A DNA stretch of 64,000 bases from Mastigias papua (Eukaryota; Cnidaria; Scyphozoa; Rhizostomeae; Mastigiidae). The stretch is taken from assembly GCA_964019165.1 (NCBI GenBank), contig OZ025271.1, positions 8,768,775-8,832,774 of the forward strand. The letters run 5' to 3'. The notes below the pieces were generated by a model. It saw only the letters and a program-made list of their open reading frames with translations, searched no databases and had not been told where the DNA came from. Positions 12,445-24,379 of this stretch are shown piece by piece. A program made the position numbers and the translations under genes. Within the stretch, counting starts at the first letter, position 1; each line of letters begins with the position of its first letter.

Positions 12445-15075
12445 CTTAGTCCTAAAATTTGTTTCATATTCATATATATTCATTTTTTATTTATATTTTT
12501 GAAATAAACTAGAATCAACAATGATTTGTTACAAGCTATGGCTTATGAATATACACTATAGAAGCTCTTCACTATACACTATAGCAGTTTTGTAGACTGT
12601 GCTTAAAGCTTTTAGCCCCATGTCCCCATTGATTAATCTATATCAGTAAAAGTCAATCAGAGATCATGCTCTCTTTATTGTGCAAAGGAGATATTCTGTT
12701 GCAAGATGGTCCATCTTGAATGTACCTTTTACTTGTTACTTCCAACAAATGACCTGTCATATTGTCAAAATTGTGTGAAGTTCAAACTGCTCTATTTTCA
12801 GAACAAGAAGAGATGTTGAGCTAAAATTTCCAAATCTTGTTTATATCTGGGTTATCTATCTTACATTTAAAAATCAACTAGCACTAGGATGGTTGGTTAC
12901 ATGTCCACTGATTTTGTCCCACTTGGATGTGAAATACTGTATGCAGTATACATTGTCACATTGGCAACCTGGAATCTGACACCCCCCTCTTCAATAAAAT
13001 ATTCTAGTGTCAGCACTGGGCCCATATTGTTATGTTAAGTTAAATACTATATTGTTGATAAATTTAGTCAGCACAGTAACTTTGGATGCATGAAATCTAA
13101 TTTTGTCAAGGGAGGGGCCAACCCCTAAACTGTCAATGCATACATCTCTTGTATACAGCCAGGATCCCTCCATAATTCAAGCACAGGCCCCATGATTGAT
13201 TTGCATCATTAATCAGTAATCAATCACAGATTTGTATGATCTGTGCTCTTTATTGTGATCTAACATGCTATCTTTATTGTGCATAGAACACATTCAATTT
13301 TTTTATGTATGCTCTATGATTTTATGATATTTTGATATGAAAAGTTAGTCCTTATTATTTCTGGCATAGTTGCATGAATTTTAGTATAATTGACTTTCAA
13401 ATGTGTATCAATAGACATGTTTCCAAACCAAAGAGCTTAAGAATTTCTTCAACTTAGCTCTAGAACGTATGACATTTTAGTAAGCTCTATAACTTATGGA
13501 ATTTTAGTAAACATGTAGTGATAAGGAATTTAGAAATTCCTTTGACATGATTTATCAAATGTCTTTTGTAATGGTATTCACATCTCATGTATAAACATGT
13601 CAACTAAATTGAATAATAATTAGAAGGACATTTTGGTTTTTACATGCAATGGTAGTTTGTAAAGTCTTATGAAGTCTGCATATTACCAATGATCAATTGA
13701 ATTGTCTGTTTGTTATTTTCTCAGATCTCTTTTTTCAAGTACTCTAGAGCTGTTATGAATATTTCTTCATGAACTCAATAGAGCCTTTGGTCATATAAAA
13801 AAGTCATCTCTTACTTGACCCTGACACAAATGTCAAAATTGAGAACATCAATGTTCATTGTCTAAGATTGAGAACATTAATTTCCTTATCTGTCTTTTCT
13901 ATAATATTACTTTTTTTCAACTAGAAGTATATTGTGGTATTTGGTGCTATAATGTTAGAAATTTAAATGATGTGTGGCAAACCTGCTCAAAGATCTGTTC
14001 ATTAAGTTTTTGAATTTTTTATTTTTATGCATGGTGCAAAGGAGAGAGTACCCTTCTGCACAAAATAATTCAAAACTAATGGTGACATATAAAAATGACA
14101 TATGAAATTTATCATCAAACTTGAAAGAGGAGTGAGAAAAATTCTTTTAAGTATTTTTCTGTGTTAAGCTCTAAAGATTATTTTTCAAGTCTTGATTGTT
14201 TTTAAATAATTGTTCCTTTTCACCTTCATTGAGAAATAGACACTCACTCGTGCGTCATTCCAACTTTATAGGACGATCCAACAACTGACTAACGCCTTCA
14301 ACAAATATTTCTGGCATGTGAATCCTCTACAAACCTTATTTCACCACGCTCCTGTTTATCGTTTTATCTTTACACGGTTTCCTCCAATTTTAGTACGCAC
14401 ATTTTAGTATGCACATATACACAGTCCTAATATATTTGTTCCTCGATGACACCTGATAGTGTACTTGGCTTTCCTGGATTTTACGGCATTTTAACATATA
14501 AGACACCCAATCCCACTTTTTCCTAAATTGTTTTGATCGTCTCTACATTTATATGATTTTTAAAGCTGTAGTATACTCTTATAAACAGTTGTAAAATCTC
14601 ATGGTGGATTTTGGCTTTCCTTCATTTCATCACATTTAACATTCTTACTGATCTCAATTCAAGAGGGAATTTACTTTGATTGGTCATATATTTATGATAA
14701 GATTAAATACAGTAGTCGTTTTAAATTCTGACCGTTGTCCATTACTATCAATAGTGTTTTGAGACTTGATTTTGCTTCTCGTCGGGTGTTTTGATAGGCC
14801 ATCGCTCATTTGGATTCTATTTTATCAATTGGATTTTGACCATGACATCCAAATACATACTTCAACCTCCTATATACAACTTCATACAATATTCTCTCTC
14901 TGCTATTTCGATAAAATAATTCATATTTTAGGACCAAACACAGTCTTTTCAAGCCAAAACATTAGCTTCTTCATGCACAAGATGTCTCTTACTGTCCTTG
15001 AAACAGCCACGGGGCTAAGGAAAAAGCGGTAAAAAGCCGCCACAGAATTTGCAGATCAATAGTGTCTATTGTTAT
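12445..15075. other. No gene recognised; one weak internal repeat
   Basis: Two related stretches near 12625-12690 and 13190-13290 share AATCAGAGATCATGCTC-type text and CTTTATTGTGCA. Otherwise no coding or repeat signal is visible. Confidence 0.45.
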
Positions 15076-15223
15076 TGACCAACCAGATTGCTCCATTTTA
15101 GCCCTTTTGGCGGCTGAGGCTGGAGCCGCCACCTATGCATTTAGAGCAAAATTAGCAGCCTTTGGCCGCAAAATTGGCCGCAACTTGACTTTTTGGCTCT
15201 TTTGTTTTTTCACTCTTTTGTGG

Positions 15224-15555
15224 CCAATCGGATTCCAGTATTCTGCTGTTGATTGTTTATTTACCCAATGAAATAGCTTTATTTTACAATAAGCGATTAT
15301 GCAAACAACCAATCAGCATGTAGTATTTGAATATTCTCATTTGTTCTCTAACCAATGACATTTGATCAATGCATTGAATTATTGGCCAATCACAAACCGT
15401 AATTTGAATTAACATTGAAATATCGTCCAATCAGGTACTTCTATTTTCAAATTTTCTATTGTATTTTCCTTTGTTTTCTAGCCAATCAAGGAAGTTCAAA
15501 TATGATCGTTATCAGCCTCATTTCCGGCTTCCAGTTCAGCAGAAAGACGGGGGTA
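15224..15555 (+). promoter_or_regulatory. CCAAT-box array promoter with first-exon donor
   Basis: Seven CCAAT boxes lie in the same orientation, starting at 15224, 15265, 15309, 15352, 15386, 15427 and 15482. Steps are 41, 44, 43, 34, 41 and 55 bp. Most read CCAATCA or CCAATGA, which suits NF-Y. No TATA box follows. About 65 bp after the last box is TTCAGCAGAAAGACGGGG followed by GTAAGAAAT (about 15552), a strong splice donor. The layout is that of a TATA-less, NF-Y-driven promoter with a short non-coding first exon. The spacing of about four helical turns would put the sites on one face of DNA. The downstream gene is not certain. Confidence 0.55.
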
Positions 15556-15632
15556 AGAAATCGGTTTTATTAATATTTCTTGATTGATCTATAGTTCGTC
15601 TACTTACAAGATAAGACTAAGTTATACTCTAC

Positions 15633-15723
15633 TTGGCCTAATCGATGTAAGAGTTGTAAAGATAAGTATGTAGAACTTATATTTACAACTCTTACATCTA
15701 TTAGACCATTACAAATATTGGCC
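15633..15723. repeat. ~90-bp hairpin at the edge of the duplicated block
   Basis: GATGTAAGAGTTGTAAA (about 15655-15671) is perfectly inverted as TTTACAACTCTTACATC (about 15691-15707), and the match extends outward as GGCCTAAT / ATTAGACC. In the other copy of the duplication only the right half is present, so the left half was gained here or lost there. Confidence 0.75.
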
Positions 15724-16321
15724 AAGAGACTAAGTTAATGAAGTGAAGGGTGTCTTAGTTCATTACTGAGTTTAATCAAAGATCAACAAAACAGCCCTAT
15801 TGATTTTCACAAAAAAGCATCTGAAACTAGACACCCAAACACAACATTAAATTAGTCTCAAGGAAAAACTACGTGTGAATAGTAGGAAAGGAAGACAATG
15901 AAGACTCCAGATGAACATAGCCTAAAACAAGGTTAGCGAATGTATACTAGGATATAGTTGAAATCTATATGGAGTGCTCTACGCAAGGGGTTGTTCAAAA
16001 CTGCCTTATGGAATTGCTGAGAGAAAGTAAAATGGTGAGCTCAAACATCCTACTTTCTCTCAAGACTTAATAGATTGAATAATGTAAAAGATAAGTTTAT
16101 GGGGATTGCAATACTGATTGGGTTCGCTAACACTTGTAAATGGCTCTATTCAGACATCTTAAAATATTTATTTACACACAAGCAAATCATATAACTGCTA
16201 AACTGTTCATTAAACGCTAAAAAGTATTCGAATTTGAGTGAAAGGTAGTCCCTCTTCTGTTCTTTATTGTCGTCTTCTTCTTCCTCTTTTTCTTTTTATT
16301 CTTCTTCTTTTTCTTCTACAG

Positions 16322-16410
16322 TCCTTTGACTTTCTATTCAGCATATATCGTGGATTGTTAGCTGAAAAAAGAACGAAAAAGGCAGCAAAGCGATCTATGG
16401 TTTGGAAGAT
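16322..16410 (+). CDS. Candidate internal exon, conserved between both duplicated copies
   Basis: A long pyrimidine tract ends in CTTCTACAG at 16321. The following frame reads SFDFLFSIYRGLLAEKRTKK then AAKRS. The same acceptor and frame exist on the minus strand of the other copy (about 61725-61811), where it reads SFNFLFSMHRGLLAERRTRK then AAK and a stop. Most differences are conservative (K/R, I/M, D/N), which suggests past selection on protein. A basic segment of this kind could bind nucleic acid, but no family is recognised. The 3' end is unclear; a GTATTT lies at 16418. Confidence 0.35.
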
Positions 16411-17027
16411 AATAATTGTATTTCTTCAAAATATAAAGATATGTAAGTTATTTAATCCAGTTTATTCATTGTTATGTATTTTAGAGTGATATATTTTAAT
16501 GACGAATTATGTAATGCCAATCGAAAATATCTCTCCAAGTCTGCAAAATTTCTGCAATCAGCCCACATGTGTTTTATGTTTGTTCAGTATTCAGCACCAA
16601 ACAAAACGATAACTTCAATAAACATTTCTTTGAAAGCTGTAAGGGAAACGCTTTTACTCAGACATATTGTTACTGGAATGTTAAGGGTACAGAACCAGTG
16701 AATCTCTCTATATGCAGTACATTTTTGCACAATCTGATTTCAGTCGTTTCTAATTGTGAGATATGGAAATATATGCATGTTATTTCACCGAATGTAACAA
16801 GTTGACTTGATTGAGATTAAGGTAAAACAAGAGATGATGAATTGAAATGATAAAAATCTTCAGCTTACAGAACTTCTGAATGTGATTAACAGCAATAATT
16901 GTTTAGCTTAATGTTATATGCTTCTGTTCTATTATTGAGAAGTGCATAAATACTCGGCTTGTCCCGCACTAGTTCAGTCTCATTGAAATGAAATTAAAAT
17001 AAAAAGAGATATGATACCTCAGAAAAA

Positions 17028-17232
17028 CTATAAAAGTAACATTACGTCATGTTTTGAGTATGAGAGGAACCATGTTGTTAAATAAATTAGAAGGCAAATG
17101 ATGTTCAGTTTATGAGAGGAAACATTGAGGTGAAGAAATTGGAAGGCAAATGAACAGTTCTTCTCTTCATCACAGTTTTCCTGGTTCAAACTTAAAAATA
17201 CTCCTTTTTGTGTTATTGTTTTATAGTCCTTG
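17028..17232 (-). CDS. Candidate exon antisense in the duplicated block
   Basis: On the minus strand CATTTCTTTTAG precedes ATGAATCAAAACTTAGATA, giving a frame that starts MNQNLDIKDYKTITQKGVFL and continues through ENCDEEKNCSFAFQFLHLN. The other copy keeps the sequence on its + strand (near 60925-61070) but with AC in place of the acceptor AG and several frame changes. Not recognised; chance is possible. Confidence 0.25.
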
Positions 17233-17385
17233 ATATCTAAGTTTTGATTCATCTAAAAGAAATGAAAGTAAATAAACTTGACACAATTAATTAATCTTTG
17301 TTATCTGGTTCATTTGTTGAAATATTGAATTTTAAAGAGGAAATTGTTTCTGTGCTTCCAAGCACGTTCATAAAATACATTGATG

Positions 17386-17548
17386 ATTAACATTAGATGA
17401 ATTAGTTTCTACCTCCAACCTTCAAAACCCTTAACTACATCTTCCATCCACCATCATCCAGAAACCACCAACCTTCAAAACTAGGCATAGCCTAAACCCG
17501 CATACTATTCTCAACAAACTGCTTAAATTCATCTAATGTTAATCAACA
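17386..17548. repeat. 163-bp segment bounded by a 19-bp perfect inverted repeat
   Basis: GATTAACATTAGATGAATT at 17386 is perfectly inverted as AATTCATCTAATGTTAATC ending at 17548. The same pair with a few changes lies in the 60.6-kb copy (GATTAACATTAGATGA near 60636), so the structure predates the duplication. It may be a small MITE or an RNA hairpin. Confidence 0.7.
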
Positions 17549-17603
17549 AAGGCTTTCAGATAGTTTTTCATTTGTCTGCCAGTCCATTTCTGTAATAGTT
17601 AGG

Positions 17604-17714
17604 CTACATTTAGATGGGACTGTACAAGAAGAAGATAACATCAGTTTGGTCGATGACGAATCTGATTACGAATTTTTGAGCAATTCAGACATTTCAGACA
17701 GTGAAAGCGAGTGA
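17604..17714 (+). CDS. Candidate acidic terminal exon
   Basis: The unit starts after CTGTAATAGTTAG, a plausible acceptor, and reads TVQEEDNISLVDDESDYEFL then SNSDISDSESE and a TGA at 17712-17714. Eighteen of the last 34 residues are Asp, Glu or Ser. It begins exactly where homology to the other duplicated copy stops. An acidic serine-rich tail is typical of nuclear or casein-kinase-II-phosphorylated proteins, but no family is recognised. It could be the last exon of a gene driven from the CCAAT promoter; this is inference. Confidence 0.35.
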   Translation, partial: LHLDGTVQEEDNISLVDDESDYEFLSNSDISDSESE

Positions 17715-17857
17715 ACTCTGAACAAATAGACACAATCGTTCCATAACACTGTTTATTTGTAACTTGTCATTTAAAGCTAAAATTGTTGTTTGACTTATAG
17801 CTATCAATGAATTTTAGCAGGGCATTTAGCCGTTGATCGAGTGCTTTTGGGATCATT

Positions 17858-17884
17858 GCCCCACACCGAAGTGGGGCTATATAG
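17858..17884 (+). promoter_or_regulatory. TATA-box core promoter with adjoining hairpin
   Basis: TATATAG at 17878-17884 directly follows a GCCCCAC/GTGGGGC hairpin (17858-17864 and 17871-17877). The surrounding 250 bp are clearly more GC-rich than the window, and two reverse CCAAT boxes (ATTGG) lie downstream near 17912 and 18016. The first long open frame begins about 250 bp on, at 18137. This is a plausible start for that transcription unit. Confidence 0.4.
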
Positions 17885-18136
17885 CCCACCGCGCGCATAC
17901 GAGGTTGCATTGGCTAGGGCTCCGAATCTCAAATCCTCGCATATTTGGAATTTTTCGTCGTAATACAGGCTTGACGGGTTTCAGCGCAAGCTTGTTTGAG
18001 AACGGTAAAGTGTGATTGGTTTTCTCTCAAGAACAGGTTTTCCGGGTTGCAATCGTGTTTAAAAGCAAGATTTCCAAAAGACGACAGTAACGAAAGACAA
18101 CATTGGTGAGTATGCTCGAAATTTTTCGTATTTCAA

Positions 18137-18964
18137 ATGGAAAAGCTAGCAAATAGTCACCAGACAGGCTCTATACGGGAGTCAAAAGAACCATTGCAGA
18201 GTGGGCCGAGGCCTAATGAGCAGTCATGCGCCTTTCAGGAAGTAGACAATCGTTTTTCAGCGTTCGCAACCCGTCTAGGCTCTGATGGGAGGCGTGGCAT
18301 AGCCACAGTAAACCATTTCATGAACAGGGTCAGAACGCAGTCAGGCCAGTTATCTTGCGCGATAGATTGTTTTTTGGACCTTTGGCATCATCATATTTTT
18401 AGGCATGTTTTCATTGAAATATCGTATAATGAATTATTCTTTCTTGCCAATCGAATGAATGCCTACTATGAGTTTGTTCTAAAACGTAATCTTTCTGAAA
18501 GTGATATCCAGAATGTGCGAGAGCCTGTTTGGGACTATTTGAGGCAAAAGTGCTCCTCATTTATGGCCATGGATTGTAATGCGCAGTTCTCAGAAATTTT
18601 TACACTGAACGTTTTTTCAAATCTGACATCTTCAGAAAAGTCAAAAATCATTTCTACTTATTCATGTATTGGCTTCTGTGAATATTGTAATGAAGATGTA
18701 ATTAAGAACACAGAGGTCCTTTTGAGCTATGTTTCTTTGTCACAGCTCATCAAGGTCAATGTACCAACCTTTCATTGGTATTCAGCATTAATGTCATGCA
18801 ATATACCTTCTTCATTGCAATGTGCTCAGTGTGAAAGGAGCTGTGAATGCATTGATGCACAATCAGACATGAGCATGCTTCTTTTTGTAGAATTTGCCAG
18901 CAATGTTTTTAATTGTATACAATTTCAAGAACACATTGGCATCTTGAAGAACGCATTGTATTAG
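18137..18964 (+). CDS. USP/USPL1-like cysteine-protease-like protein
   Basis: 275 residues, uninterrupted. Residues 70-80 (GQLSCAIDCFL) resemble the catalytic cysteine box of ubiquitin- or SUMO-specific peptidases of the USP/USPL1 type. Two CxxC pairs, CEYC (181-184) and CAQC (229-232), are spaced like the zinc-binding fingers of USPs. Near the end MSMLLFVEF and EHIGI (His 266) may be the remains of the core strand and His box. If active it would remove ubiquitin or SUMO; that is inference and the His box is not convincing. The Met at 18137 is chosen because it is the first in frame, following a TATA box and a TGGTGAGT site. The frame ends inside the next one (18913), in a -1 relationship, so a single indel or a missed splice could join the two. 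It may belong to an uncatalogued transposon rather than to the host. Confidence 0.5.
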   Translation: MEKLANSHQTGSIRESKEPLQSGPRPNEQSCAFQEVDNRFSAFATRLGSDGRRGIATVNHFMNRVRTQSGQLSCAIDCFLDLWHHHIFRHVFIEISYNELFFLANRMNAYYEFVLKRNLSESDIQNVREPVWDYLRQKCSSFMAMDCNAQFSEIFTLNVFSNLTSSEKSKIISTYSCIGFCEYCNEDVIKNTEVLLSYVSLSQLIKVNVPTFHWYSALMSCNIPSSLQCAQCERSCECIDAQSDMSMLLFVEFASNVFNCIQFQEHIGILKNALY

Positions 18965-19641
18965 TTGGCAAACAGAAGATAGAGAGAAGGGTAAGAGATG
19001 CAATTTTGGCGGATAATTCTGGCAGCATTCTTCTTTCCATATGGGCAGAGCTCATCGATCAGGTGCAGGAGTATATTTCTTATGACATTACAAATGTCAT
19101 TACAGTCAATTTCAATGGACTCAAGTTAAGCACCACTAATTCAACAACATTGAAACAAACAGATAAGTCTTTCACAATTGCATGGCATGATATACACCCA
19201 ACTGAAGTTCAGCACACAATATGTTGCCCAGAATTGCTCTCAGTCAAGATAAACCCATATTTAGTTTGTGTGAATAATGAGTGCAAGAAAAAAGTTGTAC
19301 CTTATCCAGGAGATCTGTCTGTTGCTTGCAAAATGTGTAAAAGAAAAATGCTGATAAAAAAATGTGCTGAAAGCTTCTCATGTGAAGTTATGCTTCAAAA
19401 GGCAGAAGAAAAGCAAGTGACACTCACAATATTTCCAGATGTGATTGAAGATTTTTGTGGACTTTCTGATGTCCAACTTATTGAAGATGCATTACTGGAT
19501 TTGGAGAATGTTGATTTCACTTACACCCTAAAGAAAATCGTGACAAAAATTGCTGTCCATGAGAAATCTGAAGATGAATGCAAGAGTGCCCAAGACAAGG
19601 AAGTTTCAGCTACTCAGGGAACTGAACAAGAGCAAATCTAA
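18913..19641 (+). CDS. RPA1-like OB-fold and zinc-ribbon protein
   Basis: About 240 residues. From residue ~14 the frame reads IVLVGKQKIERRVRDAILAD then NSGSILLSIW and ends its first domain with NFNGLKLSTT: this is the five-strand OB-fold pattern of RPA1 DNA-binding domains. Residues 119-142 form a C-x4-C-x14-C-x2-C zinc ribbon within a second OB-like segment, as in RPA1 domain C. A charged, Gln/Glu-rich tail follows. The likely role is single-stranded DNA binding. The protein lacks the RPA1 N-terminal and first OB domains. RPA-like proteins are known in Helitron-group and other large transposons, so a mobile origin must be considered. The N terminus is uncertain: the Met at 18913 lies before the domain, and the upstream protease-like frame overlaps by 52 bp in another frame. 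Confidence 0.65.
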   Translation: MYTISRTHWHLEERIVLVGKQKIERRVRDAILADNSGSILLSIWAELIDQVQEYISYDITNVITVNFNGLKLSTTNSTTLKQTDKSFTIAWHDIHPTEVQHTICCPELLSVKINPYLVCVNNECKKKVVPYPGDLSVACKMCKRKMLIKKCAESFSCEVMLQKAEEKQVTLTIFPDVIEDFCGLSDVQLIEDALLDLENVDFTYTLKKIVTKIAVHEKSEDECKSAQDKEVSATQGTEQEQI

Positions 19642-19757
19642 TAGCGCAAAAGGGTTCATGAAAAGAAACAGTTAGTTATACATCTTTAGTAAAGTACAAT
19701 TATACCCAGAACCCCATCAGCTACTTTTTATTTTCCTCCTGTGAACAAACCTTTGGC

Positions 19758-19763
19758 AATAAA
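19758..19763 (+). terminator. Polyadenylation signal AATAAA
   Basis: AATAAA lies about 117 bp after the stop of the RPA-like frame, in GC-poor 3'-flank-like sequence. It supports an intact transcription unit from 17.9 to 19.8 kb. Confidence 0.5.
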
Positions 19764-19769
19764 GTCTCT

Positions 19770-20880
19770 TAAAGAGCACTTGGTTGGAAGGCCTATAGCT
19801 CCATCCTCTGATGTCAATTCACCTGTTAAAGCCATATGATCACTGTTCAAAATTCAATTTGAGAATTTATTGAACCATCACTTCTAATTAGAAGTTGAAC
19901 TATTGCACCTTTTTCCTTATTCCTATTGTACATGCACACTAGACTCTTAGAGACAAGGATACTTGGGTATTTTCATTTTCATTATAACTGCAGTGTTCTT
20001 TATTAGAAACAGTTCTGTTAAACAAAACTATAATTACATATTGCTCTAATGTCAGTAGCTAGAGGAAGAACAAAGACATAGCTACACCAGCACCTACTCA
20101 GCCACAGATCTGCTTGGTACATAGTGTTCAGAAGTAACTTGATTTCTAATGTTCTACACAAAATTGTACAAAGCTAAGGTATTTTTACATCAGGCAACAT
20201 TTTGTGCCATTGTAGTGAAAGTAGTTTAAAGAATTTGTTCAAGTTGTATTTTTTTACTTATGCTATTAGCTGAAAAATTTGCTGTATGTTTTGTTTTCAC
20301 GATTTGTGAACAAGTTTTGTTTATAGTCAAACTCTCTTTCTTGCTCACCTTCTGATACTTGCTGTGCCATTTAGCCTGTACACAATGATAATGCAATATT
20401 TCACAGGTAAAAGGTCATGCAGTCTGCACTTAGTAATGACACTGAGTTGAACTGATAACACACTGGAGTTGCGAAGTACTCTATAAAATCCTGCAAACAG
20501 TCACTATTGCATACAGAAATGAAATCATAGTCTCCACAAGTGAAATCTTACAGATTGCAACACTAGACCTCTGCTCCTAGTGCAGTCGGCTCCCAATCTG
20601 GACAACATCACAATATGAGGACTGCGACACTTCTGCCATCTTTATTTATCGTACCAGCTAATTTTTTTGCTACCTGTTATATTGCTAAAGATATCTGGTG
20701 TGGGGCACGTAGTATTAACTATTGCTAGTAATATTGGTTAATTTTCATTGACAGCCAAGTGATTTCTAATAGGGTTAAACTGTTTGCATAAAGCTTTTAG
20801 CATTATGCATTGGCTTTTATCATGTGCGAAGCCCATGGCCAAGTAATTCTTTATGTTACTTTCGAAACCAACATGATTGT
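19770..20880. other. No gene recognised
   Basis: No domain-bearing frame, tandem repeat or structural RNA seen. GC content is low, as in the rest of the window. Confidence 0.5.
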
Positions 20881-20889
20881 GCATATATC

Positions 20890-21093
<204 letters not shown>

Positions 21094-21133
21094 TAAGTCA
21101 TGAGTGGGCTACCACAATTGGAAAATTTATTTT

Positions 21134-21208
21134 GGCCCCAGTTCGGATTGGAACTCACGAAGTTTAGATCAGAAGACTCCTGTGCTAATCAATTGCGCCA
21201 TCCAGGCA
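21134..21208 (-). ncRNA. tRNA-derived sequence (SINE-like or tRNA pseudogene)
   Basis: On the minus strand the segment begins GCCTGGATGGCGCAATTGAT, with an A-box-like TGGCGCAATTGATTAGCAC and a B-box-like GAGTTCCAATCC at tRNA spacing. The region between resembles an Arg(UCU)-type anticodon arm (TCTTCTGATC). The arms do not pair well enough for a working tRNA, so a tRNA-derived SINE or pseudogene is more likely. Confidence 0.5.
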
Positions 21209-21261
21209 CAGAAGAATAGCGGTGGAATCTTAAGGTCATTCAACCGTGAGTCCTTCAACGC

Positions 21262-23915
<2,654 letters not shown>

Positions 23916-23918
23916 AAG

Positions 23919-24378
23919 TACTCTTAGGTTCCTAATAAACGTCCCGGGACGCTTATTAATTTTACGATTTTTTCCCGACCACCCGGACCTTATTAGGATC
24001 CCCCATTTATTAATTTTCAAACATTTGACAGATGAGGTTGTCCTTTTTTTCTTCACCTTTTACAAATTGCTTGTCTTTGTGTGTTCCATTAATATGTCAG
24101 AGATATTTTTGATGCTTACAGTATATACACAGATTTTCATGTTGTATTTTGCTTATATTTTTTATTCTTGGATTATCTTAAAAATTGTTCTTAATATTAG
24201 TTTCTCTTGTTTTTGAAGAGATATCCTCTATGGAATTGTGTTTTATAGAGATTTTGACATTTCTTCGGAATTCTGACCCCCCCCCCCCCCGTTTAATAAG
24301 ACTCCCGTTTATTAGAGTTTGGAAAATTTTCCGGCCCCCTACTATTATGACCCCCCATTTATTAGGAACCTAAGAGTA
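23919..24378. mobile_element. 460-bp TA-flanked MITE (pogo/Tc1-mariner-like)
   Basis: The ends are a perfect 21-bp inverted repeat, TACTCTTAGGTTCCTAATAA and its mirror TTATTAGGAACCTAAGAGTA. The TA dinucleotides at both tips fit a TA target duplication. CNTTTATTAG-type motifs recur inside both ends, as in pogo-like MITEs. A poly-C run lies inside (about 24278-24291). No coding capacity. Confidence 0.8.
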
Positions 24379-24379
24379 T

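Larger units (their letters stand above)
15662..17603 (+). repeat. 1.9-kb duplicated block, copy A (inverted copy at 60572-62457)
   Basis: The whole segment aligns by eye with the reverse complement of 60572-62457 without large gaps, with substitutions and small indels spread throughout. Shared landmarks include the AGTAGGATG/CATCCTACTTTC segment near 16050, the pyrimidine-rich splice acceptor at 16321, the CAATCAGCCCACA segment near 16557, and the inverted-repeat pair at 17386/17530. It may be an old inverted segmental duplication or two copies of a non-autonomous element; no terminal repeats or target duplications were found at the borders. Confidence 0.8.

Noticed and set aside
15224..15490. 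CCAAT array as a plain 42-bp tandem repeat
   Set aside because: Sequence between the boxes is not shared between units, only the box and its spacing are, so a regulatory array fits better. Not fully excluded.
18095..18115. Splice donor TTGGTGAGT just upstream of the Met at 18137
   Set aside because: Splicing here would remove the start of a 275-codon intact frame, and no good acceptor with a matching frame was found; it may be chance.
21134..21208. Functional tRNA gene on the minus strand
   Set aside because: A and B boxes are recognisable but the acceptor and T stems do not pair.
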